The position numbers and the translations under genes were made by a program. From NCBI GenBank assembly GCA_003246205.1, contig QKBC01000019.1:62001-126000 (forward strand): DNA of 64,000 nt, in the 5' to 3' direction. Positions 16,515 to 24,745 of this stretch are shown piece by piece (position 1 is the first letter of the stretch; each line of letters begins with the position of its first letter). This DNA comes from Flavobacterium haoranii. Lineage in GTDB: Bacteria; Bacteroidota; Bacteroidia; Flavobacteriales; Flavobacteriaceae. The notes under the pieces were generated by a model. That model was not told the DNA's origin and did not search any database. It saw nothing but the letters and a program-made list of their open reading frames with translations.

Positions 16515-18101
16515 ATGAATAAAGATCTATTTTCTAATCTGAGAGGTGATCTATCTTCCGGATTAGTTGTTTTCTTGGTAGCATTGCCTTTATGTTTAGG
16601 TATTGCATTAGCTTCTGGAGCACCATTGTTTTCAGGGATTATATCTGGAGTTATCGGAGGAATAGTAGTTGGTTTTTTTAGTAATTCAAATTTAAGTGTA
16701 TCTGGTCCGGCAGCCGGTTTAACTGCTATTATCTTAACTGCAATTACAGATTTAGGTTCATTCCAAATTTTTCTGGTAACCGTAATCTTAGCAGGCTGTA
16801 TCCAGATCGTTTTAGGATACCTTAAAGCAGGAGCATTGTCTAATTACTTTCCGACTAGTGTTATTGAAGGAATGCTGGCAGCAATCGGGATTATTATTAT
16901 TTTAAAACAAATTCCACATGCTTTTGGCCATGATGTGGATAATGAAGGAGATTTTTTCTTTATTGAAAAATCAGGACATAATACTTTTGATACCTTAATA
17001 GAATCAATTAATTATATTCATTTGGGCGCCTTATTAATTGCAATTCTTTCTATTATAATTTTAGTGTCTTGGGAAAAAATTGCTTTTTTGAGAAAGATTA
17101 AATTATTGCCCGGGGCATTAGTTGTCGTGGTTTTGAGCATCGTTCTCAATGAATTGTTTAAAGCGTCGGGTTCACCTTTAGCAGTAGTTAATAAAAGCCA
17201 TTTAGTGAATTTACCATCTTTTACTGAAATACAAGAAGGTTTTTCGCTACCTGAAGTTTCAGCTTTTTTAAATCCAAAAGTTTGGACTGTTGCAATCACT
17301 ATTGCCATTGTTGCTTCTATCGAAACACTATTGTGTATTGAGGCAACAGATAAGCTAGATCCTTGGAAGCGTTTTACTAATACCAATAAGGAATTAAGAG
17401 CTCAAGGAATCGGAAATGTTATTAGCGGTTTTTTGGGAGGTTTGCCTATGACCTCTGTAGTGGTACGATCTTCGGCAAATATTAATTCCGGTGGAAAGAC
17501 TAAAATGGCGACTATTTTTCACGGAGTTTTATTGTTATTGTGTGTATTAGCTATTCCTTCTGTTTTAAATCGTATTCCTTTAGCTGCATTAGCGGCCGTA
17601 CTGTTAATGGTTGGGTATAAATTAGCCAAGCCTTCCGTTTTTATTCATTTATGGAAAAGTGGCCGGACACGGTTTATTCCGTTTTTTGTAACTGTAATTG
17701 CTGTAGTTGGAATTGATCTGTTAAAAGGCGTAGCTATCGGGTTGTTTGCAAGCATATTATTCTTATTATATGAAAATTTAAAAGTAGCTTATTCGTTTAA
17801 CAAAGAAAATTATGAAGAAGGAGATGTGATTACGATTAAACTGGCTCAGGAAGTATCTTTTTTAAATAAGGCAGCTATTAAAAAAACATTAAGTCAGATT
17901 CCGGAAGAATCCAAGTTAATCATAGATGCTTCTCTAACAACATATATTGATTTTGACGTACAAGAAGTCATTAAAGATTTTGTAGAAGCGGCAGAAAATA
18001 AGGAGATTGAATTAACCTTAGTAGGATTTAAAGAACATTATAATATTAAAAATTCACAATCGGGTAGGGTGGATATCGATAAAGAAGTTAATAAACTGTA
18101 A
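16515..18101 (+). CDS. SulP family anion transporter with STAS domain
   Basis: A 528-residue SLC26/SulP permease. The N-terminal signature LRGDLSSGLVVFLVALPLCLGIALASG opens about 10-14 membrane helices (to about residue 410). A cytoplasmic STAS domain (about 435-528, LIIDASLTTYIDFDV) follows. SulP proteins carry sulfate, bicarbonate or other anions. The carbonic anhydrase gene starts 12 bases downstream, which favours bicarbonate uptake (BicA-like) over sulfate. That is inference from context. Confidence 0.9.
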   Translation: MNKDLFSNLRGDLSSGLVVFLVALPLCLGIALASGAPLFSGIISGVIGGIVVGFFSNSNLSVSGPAAGLTAIILTAITDLGSFQIFLVTVILAGCIQIVLGYLKAGALSNYFPTSVIEGMLAAIGIIIILKQIPHAFGHDVDNEGDFFFIEKSGHNTFDTLIESINYIHLGALLIAILSIIILVSWEKIAFLRKIKLLPGALVVVVLSIVLNELFKASGSPLAVVNKSHLVNLPSFTEIQEGFSLPEVSAFLNPKVWTVAITIAIVASIETLLCIEATDKLDPWKRFTNTNKELRAQGIGNVISGFLGGLPMTSVVVRSSANINSGGKTKMATIFHGVLLLLCVLAIPSVLNRIPLAALAAVLLMVGYKLAKPSVFIHLWKSGRTRFIPFFVTVIAVVGIDLLKGVAIGLFASILFLLYENLKVAYSFNKENYEEGDVITIKLAQEVSFLNKAAIKKTLSQIPEESKLIIDASLTTYIDFDVQEVIKDFVEAAENKEIELTLVGFKEHYNIKNSQSGRVDIDKEVNKL

Positions 18102-18113
18102 TAAAAAAATAAG

Positions 18114-18749
18114 ATGACACAGTTCTATAAAAAGATATTGGAAAATAATAAAGAGTGGGTTGAAAGAAAATTACAAATCAGCCCTGATTATTTTAACGAC
18201 TTGGCAGAAAGCCAAAAACCACCTTTGTTATGGATAGGCTGTTCTGACAGCCGTGTGCCTGCAAATGAGATTATCGGGGCAGAACCCGGTGAAGTTTTTG
18301 TACACCGCAATATCGCTAATATGGTTTTACATACAGATATGAGTATGCTAAGTGTATTAGATTACGCTGTTAATGCTTTAAAGATCCAACATATTATTGT
18401 ATGTGGACATTATGGTTGTGGTGGTGTAAAAGCAGCAATGACAAACAATTCAATAGGAATTATTGATAACTGGATCAGACATATTAAAGATGTTTATCGT
18501 TTTAATAGGGAAGAGCTGGATAGCATTGCTGATGATCAGGAACGTTTTAATCGATTCGTAGAAGTAAATGTTAAAGAACAAGTTTTTGATCTGGCGAAAA
18601 CTTCAATTGTACAATCAGCTTGGAAAAACGGACAGGAATTAAGCATTCACGGTTGGGTTTACGGATTAAATTCCGGTTATGTAACTGATTTAGGATTGAA
18701 CTTCAGCTCAAATAACGATTTAGACGAAGTATATAAATTACAATTTTAA
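18114..18749 (+). CDS. Beta-class carbonic anhydrase
   Basis: A 211-residue beta-carbonic anhydrase (E. coli Can type). The zinc ligands and catalytic dyad are C43, D45, R47 (CSDSR), H99 and C102 (GHYGCGG). It interconverts CO2 and bicarbonate in the cytoplasm. Coupling to the SulP gene 12 bases upstream suggests a shared role in inorganic carbon or pH balance. Its stop overlaps the convergent gene at 18746 by 4 bases. Confidence 0.95.
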   Translation: MTQFYKKILENNKEWVERKLQISPDYFNDLAESQKPPLLWIGCSDSRVPANEIIGAEPGEVFVHRNIANMVLHTDMSMLSVLDYAVNALKIQHIIVCGHYGCGGVKAAMTNNSIGIIDNWIRHIKDVYRFNREELDSIADDQERFNRFVEVNVKEQVFDLAKTSIVQSAWKNGQELSIHGWVYGLNSGYVTDLGLNFSSNNDLDEVYKLQF

Positions 18750-19945
18750 TCGTCTAGATTTTCATTAAAAGAGGAAGGTAATAGTTGAGGTATATACTTG
18801 ATTAAGATTGGTAATAAAAGCCCTCCTCCGGGAAGTAGAAAAATGGTCAAAGACGGTATTGTTTTACAAATGTCGAGTAGCTGTTTTTTTACTTTCTTTT
18901 TTTCCGTTTCATCCAGTTCCCGAGAAGTTGATTGTATCAGTAAAACCATTAGTTCTTTGCTTTCGCTTATTTCTTTGATTAGCCTGTTTTTATTGCGAAT
19001 GATAAGTTTAGTTACAGTTTTATTCGTTTGATCATAAAAATGTTTTACCGGATTAGAATAGTTGAAATAAGGAATTTCTTCTTTATATTTTGAGATAAAC
19101 AAATCGATGTTTTGGCAACTAATGTCTAATTTCTCATTTTCTAATCGCAAACGAGTGATGATTTCTTTTAAAAATAAAAGTTCATTAGGTTCTAATTTTT
19201 CATCATTCCATAACGCCATTTCCGTTAAATCTAAAAGATATAAACGCTCTAGTATATGCGGATAAGCTTGAAAATTTAATTTTTCTAAACTGGTTTCTTC
19301 AATTTTAGAAGATTTAGTGTAGCGAAGGGAATTTTCAAATAGTTTGATGATCAGTTCATCATACTTAGTTTTGTTCTGTTTTATAGTTAATGCTAACGAA
19401 ACGATTCTGATACAGCAAAGCTCAAATTCTTTGATATATTTAGCTGAAAAATGATTTTTGTGTTTCAAATAGTTTAGAAAAGCCAAAACATCAATAAAAA
19501 GCAAAGCATTTGTGATAATATGAGAAAAGTTTTTACTGATAAAGTTAGCATTAGTCTGAATTCTATCATTAATAATAACTTCTAGTTTAGAGCTATTACT
19601 GGCCGAAGGTAAAATGTTTTTTAAAAAGACATAATTTTCGTGTTGGACTTCTTTATAGAAATTTTTAGTTGTTTTTATAAATGCTTTATGATCCGTTTTA
19701 CCGGTTGTTATCGTATAAACATAATACAAAGAAGTCAGTAGCCCGACTTTGGTAATTTCATCCTGAGAAAACTTTTCGATAGGATAGCTTTCTTTTAAAT
19801 TAAAAGAAACAGTATAGCCATAGATAAAGCCCGACTCTCTGACAGTTTTGTAGAAAGAGGTGAAATTTCCTTTGAAATCGATGAAATTATGCTCGTTCTC
19901 AAGGAAATATTTATCAATCCAACCTGAAATTGAGGGGTTTATCAT
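18746..19945 (-). CDS. LETM1-related biofilm-associated protein
   Basis: A 399-residue protein known in flavobacteria as LETM1-related. The C-terminal segment, with a short helix before a hydrophobic stretch (LTIFLLPGGGLLLPILIKYIPQLLPSSF), resembles the membrane segment and following LLPSTF motif of mitochondrial LETM1. The rest is helical and soluble. The frame extends to 19966, but a promoter (19964-19993) overlaps that point, so the ATG at 19945 (MINPSISG) is chosen. The biofilm link is from family annotation, not visible here. Confidence 0.8.
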   Translation of the reverse strand: MINPSISGWIDKYFLENEHNFIDFKGNFTSFYKTVRESGFIYGYTVSFNLKESYPIEKFSQDEITKVGLLTSLYYVYTITTGKTDHKAFIKTTKNFYKEVQHENYVFLKNILPSASNSSKLEVIINDRIQTNANFISKNFSHIITNALLFIDVLAFLNYLKHKNHFSAKYIKEFELCCIRIVSLALTIKQNKTKYDELIIKLFENSLRYTKSSKIEETSLEKLNFQAYPHILERLYLLDLTEMALWNDEKLEPNELLFLKEIITRLRLENEKLDISCQNIDLFISKYKEEIPYFNYSNPVKHFYDQTNKTVTKLIIRNKNRLIKEISESKELMVLLIQSTSRELDETEKKKVKKQLLDICKTIPSLTIFLLPGGGLLLPILIKYIPQLLPSSFNENLDD

Positions 19946-19963
19946 AACGTGAAAATGTTGAAA

Positions 19964-19993
19964 CAAAAATAAAAAAATCTTACGGGGAACAAA
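19964..19993 (-). promoter_or_regulatory. Promoter of the LETM1-related gene
   Basis: Minus-strand TTTG (19990-19993), an 18-base spacer, then TATTTTTG (19964-19971), a near-consensus Bacteroidota promoter. It fixes the start downstream at 19945. Confidence 0.7.
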
Positions 19994-20037
19994 TTAAATG
20001 TTGAAAACAATTTTTATCTTGCTATAAAATATTGCGT

Positions 20038-21264
20038 ATGAATTTTGCCATTATAATTACTATATGTGTTTTACTTTTGTTAGCGTACTTGTTTACGATC
20101 ACCTCGTCAAAAACAAAAATCCCTTCGGTTATTTTGTTATTGCTTTTAGGTTGGGTTGTAAAACAAGCTACAGAGGTAATTCATTTAATTACACCTAATT
20201 TAGAACCATTACTGGAATTTTTTGGGACTATAGGTTTAATTTTAATTGTTTTGGAAGGTTCTTTAGAATTAGATTTAAACAGACGAAAATTACCTTTTGT
20301 GAGTAAAACAGTAGTTACAGCTATCATTCCGCTTGTAACTACAGCATTTGTAATAGGACATTTTTTTTATTACTTTTTAGACGCTACATATAAAGAAGGA
20401 TTAATCAATGCTATTCCGCTTTGTATTATCAGTAGTGCTATTGCTATTTCCAGTGTTGGAAATTTAGGTGTTTTTAATAAAGAGTTTGCCATCTATGAAA
20501 GTAGTTTGTCCGATATTTTAGGAGTTCTATTCTTTAATTTTTTGGCTTTAAACACTGTAATTAATTTGCAAACTTTGGGCGATTTTACCTTAGAAGTTTT
20601 GTTAATGCTGTTAATTTCATTTATTGCAACTGCTTTTTTGGCATTTTTGCTCAGTAGAATTGACCATCATGTTAAGTTTGCACCTATTATTTTACTAATC
20701 ATTTTAATCTTTGCAATCTCAGAAATATATCATTTACCGGCCTTAATTTTTATTATGTTGTTTGGTTTATTTTTGGGTAATTTTGATGAATTAGATCGGT
20801 TTAAATTTATTCAAAAATTAAAACCGAGAACTTTAAACCGAGAAGTGGTCAAATTTAAGGAATTGATTAGCGAAGCAGCCTTTTTAGTTCGCTCATTATT
20901 TTTCTTATTGTTTGGTTTTTTAATGAAAACAGAAGATATTCTGAATCCTAATACTCTGGAGTTGGCTTTAGGTATTGTTGCATTGATTTATTTAGTAAGA
21001 GCTATTCAATTGAAAGTTTTTAAGGTGAAATTGATGCCCTTATTGTTTATTGCGCCACGCGGTTTAATTACAATATTGTTGTTTTTGAAAATTCCTTTGG
21101 AAAATAAAATTCCTTTGGTAAATAAAGCTTTGGTAATTCAGGTAATTGTTTTGTCTGCTTTGATAATGATGATTGGTTTAATTTTTGACAAAAAAGATAA
21201 AGTTCAAGAGATTGAAGTATCTGAATCTGTTGAAGAAAAACAAAATGAAGTAATCGAAAATTAA
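20038..21264 (+). CDS. Cation:proton antiporter (Na+/H+ exchanger family)
   Basis: A 408-residue membrane protein with about 11-12 helices and the Na_H_Exchanger pattern (FGTIGLILIVLEGSLELDLN near residue 60, then GLFLGNFDELDRF). It would exchange Na+ or K+ for protons across the inner membrane. The frame starts at 20032 (MRM), and the second ATG at 20038 (MNFAIII) is an equally good start. There is no cytoplasmic TrkA domain, unlike many CPA2 proteins. The charged tail ends before a strong terminator. Confidence 0.88.
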   Translation: MNFAIIITICVLLLLAYLFTITSSKTKIPSVILLLLLGWVVKQATEVIHLITPNLEPLLEFFGTIGLILIVLEGSLELDLNRRKLPFVSKTVVTAIIPLVTTAFVIGHFFYYFLDATYKEGLINAIPLCIISSAIAISSVGNLGVFNKEFAIYESSLSDILGVLFFNFLALNTVINLQTLGDFTLEVLLMLLISFIATAFLAFLLSRIDHHVKFAPIILLIILIFAISEIYHLPALIFIMLFGLFLGNFDELDRFKFIQKLKPRTLNREVVKFKELISEAAFLVRSLFFLLFGFLMKTEDILNPNTLELALGIVALIYLVRAIQLKVFKVKLMPLLFIAPRGLITILLFLKIPLENKIPLVNKALVIQVIVLSALIMMIGLIFDKKDKVQEIEVSESVEEKQNEVIEN

Positions 21265-21274
21265 ATAAAATAAG

Positions 21275-21305
21275 AAAGGCTGTTTTTAAAACAGCCTTTG
21301 CTTTT
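21275..21305. terminator. Terminator between antiporter and fadE
   Basis: Stem AAAGGCTGTTTT / AAAACAGCCTTT followed by GCTTTT on the plus strand, with A-rich sequence on the other side. Both the antiporter and fad transcripts converge here. Confidence 0.85.
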
Positions 21306-21333
21306 AACAAACTAAACCAAAATTTTGCTGAAA

Positions 21334-23124
21334 TTAATAACAGTATTGATTTTCTGAAATTAATCGAGCAGCAATTTTGTCTCTTAATGCTGCCACATTT
21401 GGCATGTTAACATATTTTGTGTAACGACGTAATCCCATTAACATCATGCGTTGCTCATCACCTTCAGCAAAAGAAACAATTCCTTCTTTACCTCTTTTAG
21501 TAATGATATCAACTGCATTGTATAAATACAATTGAGCCATTGCAATTTGTTCCTGAGCTTTATCTTTGCCTATTTTTTGTACTAATTTTTCAGTTCTTAA
21601 GATAGTGCTTTCTGCCATATAAATTTCGATTAACATATCAGCAGCAGCCATTAATAACTGTTGGTGTTTCTCTAAATCAGGCCCGAATTTTTGTACCGCT
21701 GAACCAGCAACCATTAAGAATGCTTTTTTCAATTTAGCGATCATTTCTTTTTCCTCAGCAAAAAGTTCAGTGTAATCAGGTGTGTCAAATGAAGGAATTC
21801 CCATCAATTCTTCAGCAACAGCCATAGCCGGACCTAATAAATCAACGTGACCTTTCATTGCTTTTTTGATCAACATACCTACAGAAAGCATACGGTTGAT
21901 TTCGTTTGTACCTTCGTAAATACGAGCAATACGAGCATCTCTCCAAGCACTTTCCATTGGTGTATCTTCAGAGAATCCCATACCACCGAAAATTTGGATA
22001 CCTTCATCAGAACAGTTTTGAATATCTTCAGAGACAGCCACTTTCAAGATAGAACATTCGATAGCAAATTCCTCAACACCTTTTAATTCAGATTCTTGAT
22101 GAGTATTTCCTTCTTGTTGTCTGATTTCAATTCTTTTTTGAATATCAGCAGCAGCACGATAAGTAGCACTTTCTCCTGCATAAGCTGAAGTTGCCATTTC
22201 TGCTAATTTAGCTTGAATAGCTCCGAAACTGGAAATAGGCACTTTAAACTGTATTCTTTCGTTAGCGTATTTTACAGCTTCTGTGATTGTTCTTCTTTGA
22301 GCATCTAAACAAGCAGCTCCTAATTTAATACGTCCTACGTTTAAAGCATTCATCGCGATTTTGAAACCTTCTCCGCGACCTGCTAACATATTTTCAACCG
22401 GAACTTTTGTTTCGTTGAAGAATACCTGACGAGTAGAAGAAGAACGAATACCTAATTTATGTTCTTCATCACCTAAAGTAATTCCGTTTGACGGATCGTT
22501 TTCTACAATGAAACCGGTAATATTTTTATCATCTTCAATACGAGCAAAAACGATAAATAAATTACAGAAACCGGCATTTGAAATCCACATTTTACCTCCG
22601 GTAATTTTGTAGTGTGTTCCGTCTTCTGATAAAACAGCTTTAGTTTTTCCGGAATTAGCATCAGAACCGGCACCTGGTTCTGTTAAACAGTAAGCACCAA
22701 ACCACTCACCGGAAGCTAATTTAGGAACGTATTTTTGTTTTTGTTCTTCTGTACCGTATAAAGTAATCGGCATAGTACCAATACCGGTATGCGCTCCGAA
22801 AGCAGTAGAGAATGAACCTGTTGCTCCTGAGATGTAATCACATACTAAAACTGTGTTTACAAATCCCATTTCCATTCCGCCGTAAGCTTCAGGAACAGCA
22901 ACACTTAAAAAGCCAAGTTCTCCGGCTTTGCGCATACATTCTTCTGTAAATGCATAGTCTTTTCTCTCAAAACGGTCTTTGTTTGCCCATAGTTCTTTGT
23001 CAACAAATTCTTTTACAGAATCGCGCATCATGATTTGCTCTTCCGAGAAATCTTCTGGTGTGAAAATATCATCACACTTTGTTTCTTTTACTAGGAATTG
23101 ACCTCCTCTTAGAATATCAGCCAT
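21334..23124 (-). CDS. fadE: Acyl-CoA dehydrogenase (FadE/YusJ type)
   Basis: A 596-residue FAD-dependent acyl-CoA dehydrogenase, the first oxidation step of beta-oxidation. Family signatures are visible: CLTEPGAGSDANSGKTKA near residue 150, FSEDTPMESAWRDARIARIYEGTNEINR near 385-415. It has a C-terminal extension of about 150 residues, as in the ~594-residue Bacillus FadE, whose fadN-fadA-fadE gene order is the same as here. It is the last gene of the operon. Confidence 0.93.
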   Translation of the reverse strand: MADILRGGQFLVKETKCDDIFTPEDFSEEQIMMRDSVKEFVDKELWANKDRFERKDYAFTEECMRKAGELGFLSVAVPEAYGGMEMGFVNTVLVCDYISGATGSFSTAFGAHTGIGTMPITLYGTEEQKQKYVPKLASGEWFGAYCLTEPGAGSDANSGKTKAVLSEDGTHYKITGGKMWISNAGFCNLFIVFARIEDDKNITGFIVENDPSNGITLGDEEHKLGIRSSSTRQVFFNETKVPVENMLAGRGEGFKIAMNALNVGRIKLGAACLDAQRRTITEAVKYANERIQFKVPISSFGAIQAKLAEMATSAYAGESATYRAAADIQKRIEIRQQEGNTHQESELKGVEEFAIECSILKVAVSEDIQNCSDEGIQIFGGMGFSEDTPMESAWRDARIARIYEGTNEINRMLSVGMLIKKAMKGHVDLLGPAMAVAEELMGIPSFDTPDYTELFAEEKEMIAKLKKAFLMVAGSAVQKFGPDLEKHQQLLMAAADMLIEIYMAESTILRTEKLVQKIGKDKAQEQIAMAQLYLYNAVDIITKRGKEGIVSFAEGDEQRMMLMGLRRYTKYVNMPNVAALRDKIAARLISENQYCY

Positions 23125-23167
23125 ATTTTATAGATTTTTAGAGTAAAGATGCAAGAAACAAGACAAG

Positions 23168-23518
23168 TTAGTCCAATTTAGTAATGAATCCATAGGTCAT
23201 TTTCTGAAATTCGATAATCTTATTCTCTATTTCAATTGCTCTTTCTTCGGTTAAATATTTATTTTGTAATGCAATTAATAATTGAGTTTGTAATTCAAAT
23301 GAAGAACCAAGACTAATATTTAAAAAATGTTTAAAATGGTTGTTATCTCTGTTTGAACCTTCTGCAATGTTAGAAGGTATTGAAACAACTGCTCTATTCA
23401 TTTGACTTGCTAAGCTATAAACTTCATTTTTGGGAAATTTAGAAGTGATAGTATAAATATCAGCTGTTATTTCCATTGATAAAATCCAAATTTTAAGATT
23501 TTTGAAGTTATGCCTCAT
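23168..23518 (-). CDS. Four-helix bundle protein (23S rRNA IVS-type)
   Basis: A 116-residue protein of the four-helix bundle family first found in intervening sequences of 23S rRNA genes (IWILSMEITADIYTITSKFP, SIPSNIAEGSNR, SSFELQTQLLIAL). It stands between fadA and fadE, interrupting an otherwise conserved fadN-fadA-fadE order, with 38- and 43-base gaps. The gaps are purine-rich on one strand upstream and on the other downstream, so the RNA could pair around the ORF. Role unknown; probably an acquired element. Confidence 0.88.
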   Translation of the reverse strand: MRHNFKNLKIWILSMEITADIYTITSKFPKNEVYSLASQMNRAVVSIPSNIAEGSNRDNNHFKHFLNISLGSSFELQTQLLIALQNKYLTEERAIEIENKIIEFQKMTYGFITKLD

Positions 23519-23556
23519 CAGTATTAGTCTTTTCTCTTTCTTCTTTGTTCTATTTT

Positions 23557-24741
23557 CTATTTTAAAAATTCATAGATTGCTGCAGCACCTTGTCCGGTAC
23601 CTACACACATTGTAACCATTCCGTATTTGTTGCCACGTAAACGCATTTCGTCAAACAATTGAACTGCAAGTTTTGAACCTGTACATCCTAGAGGATGTCC
23701 TAAAGCAATAGCTCCTCCATTTACATTGATGATTTCAGGATTCAAACCTAATTCGCGAATTACGGCTAATGATTGAGAAGCAAAAGCTTCGTTCAATTCA
23801 ATCAGTTCAATATCGGATTGTTTTAGACCAGCTTGTTTTAAGGCTTTAGGAATAGCTTTAACCGGCCCCATTCCCATAATTCTTGGTTCAACACCGGCAG
23901 CGGCATAATTTACTAAACGAGCAATAGGTTCTAAGTTTAATTCTTTGACCATTTCTTCACTCATAATTAGAACAAAAGCTGCGCCATCACTCATTTGTGA
24001 AGAGTTACCAGCTGTTACACTACCATCAGCAGCAAAAACAGGGCGAAGTTTAGCTAATGCTTCAATAGAAGTTCCGGCTCTTGGTCCTTCATCTTTTGAA
24101 ACAGTATAAGAATTGGTTTCTTTTTTACCTTTTTCGTTTACAAAAGTATGCTCAACAGTAATCGGAACAATTTGTTTATCAAATTTACCCTCTGCTTGCG
24201 CTTTTAAAGCTTTCATGTGCGAATTGTAAGCAAACTCATCTTGGTCTTCCCGAGAAACTTTGAATTGGTTAGCAACTGCTTCAGCTGTTAATCCCATTCC
24301 CCAGTAATAATCTTCGTGTCCTTGAGCAGCTACTTTATAATCCGGTGTAGGCTTATAACCTCCCATAGGAATATAACTCATACTTTCTGCTCCTCCTGCA
24401 ATGATACAATCAGCCATTCCGGCTTGGATTTTAGCGGTTGCCATTGCAATAGTTTCAGAACCTGATGCGCAGTAACGGTTTACTGTTACTCCCGGAACGT
24501 CTTCAATTTTTAATCCCATTAATGAAATTAAACGTCCCACATTTAATCCTTGTTCTGCTTCCGGCATTGCATTACCAACAATCACATCATCAATACGAGT
24601 TTTATCAAAATTGGGTAACTCGTTCATTATATATTCTATAGTTTCAGCAGCCAATTCATCCGGTCTTTTAAAACGGAAGACTCCTTTTGGTGCTTTTCCT
24701 ACAGCTGTTCTATATCCTTTTACTATATATGCTGTTTTCAT
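23557..24741 (-). CDS. fadA: Acetyl-CoA acyltransferase (3-ketoacyl-CoA thiolase)
   Basis: A 394-residue thiolase that cleaves 3-ketoacyl-CoA in the last step of beta-oxidation. The nucleophile Cys is in [14 protein letters not shown] near residue 92. The C-terminal [20 protein letters not shown] (His) and [13 protein letters not shown] (acid/base Cys) complete the active site. It starts 4 bases after fadN stops, so translation is coupled. Confidence 0.95.
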   Translation of the reverse strand: MKTAYIVKGYRTAVGKAPKGVFRFKRPDELAAETIEYIMNELPNFDKTRIDDVIVGNAMPEAEQGLNVGRLISLMGLKIEDVPGVTVNRYCASGSETIAMATAKIQAGMADCIIAGGAESMSYIPMGGYKPTPDYKVAAQGHEDYYWGMGLTAEAVANQFKVSREDQDEFAYNSHMKALKAQAEGKFDKQIVPITVEHTFVNEKGKKETNSYTVSKDEGPRAGTSIEALAKLRPVFAADGSVTAGNSSQMSDGAAFVLIMSEEMVKELNLEPIARLVNYAAAGVEPRIMGMGPVKAIPKALKQAGLKQSDIELIELNEAFASQSLAVIRELGLNPEIINVNGGAIALGHPLGCTGSKLAVQLFDEMRLRGNKYGMVTMCVGTGQGAAAIYEFLK

Positions 24742-24745
24742 TTTC

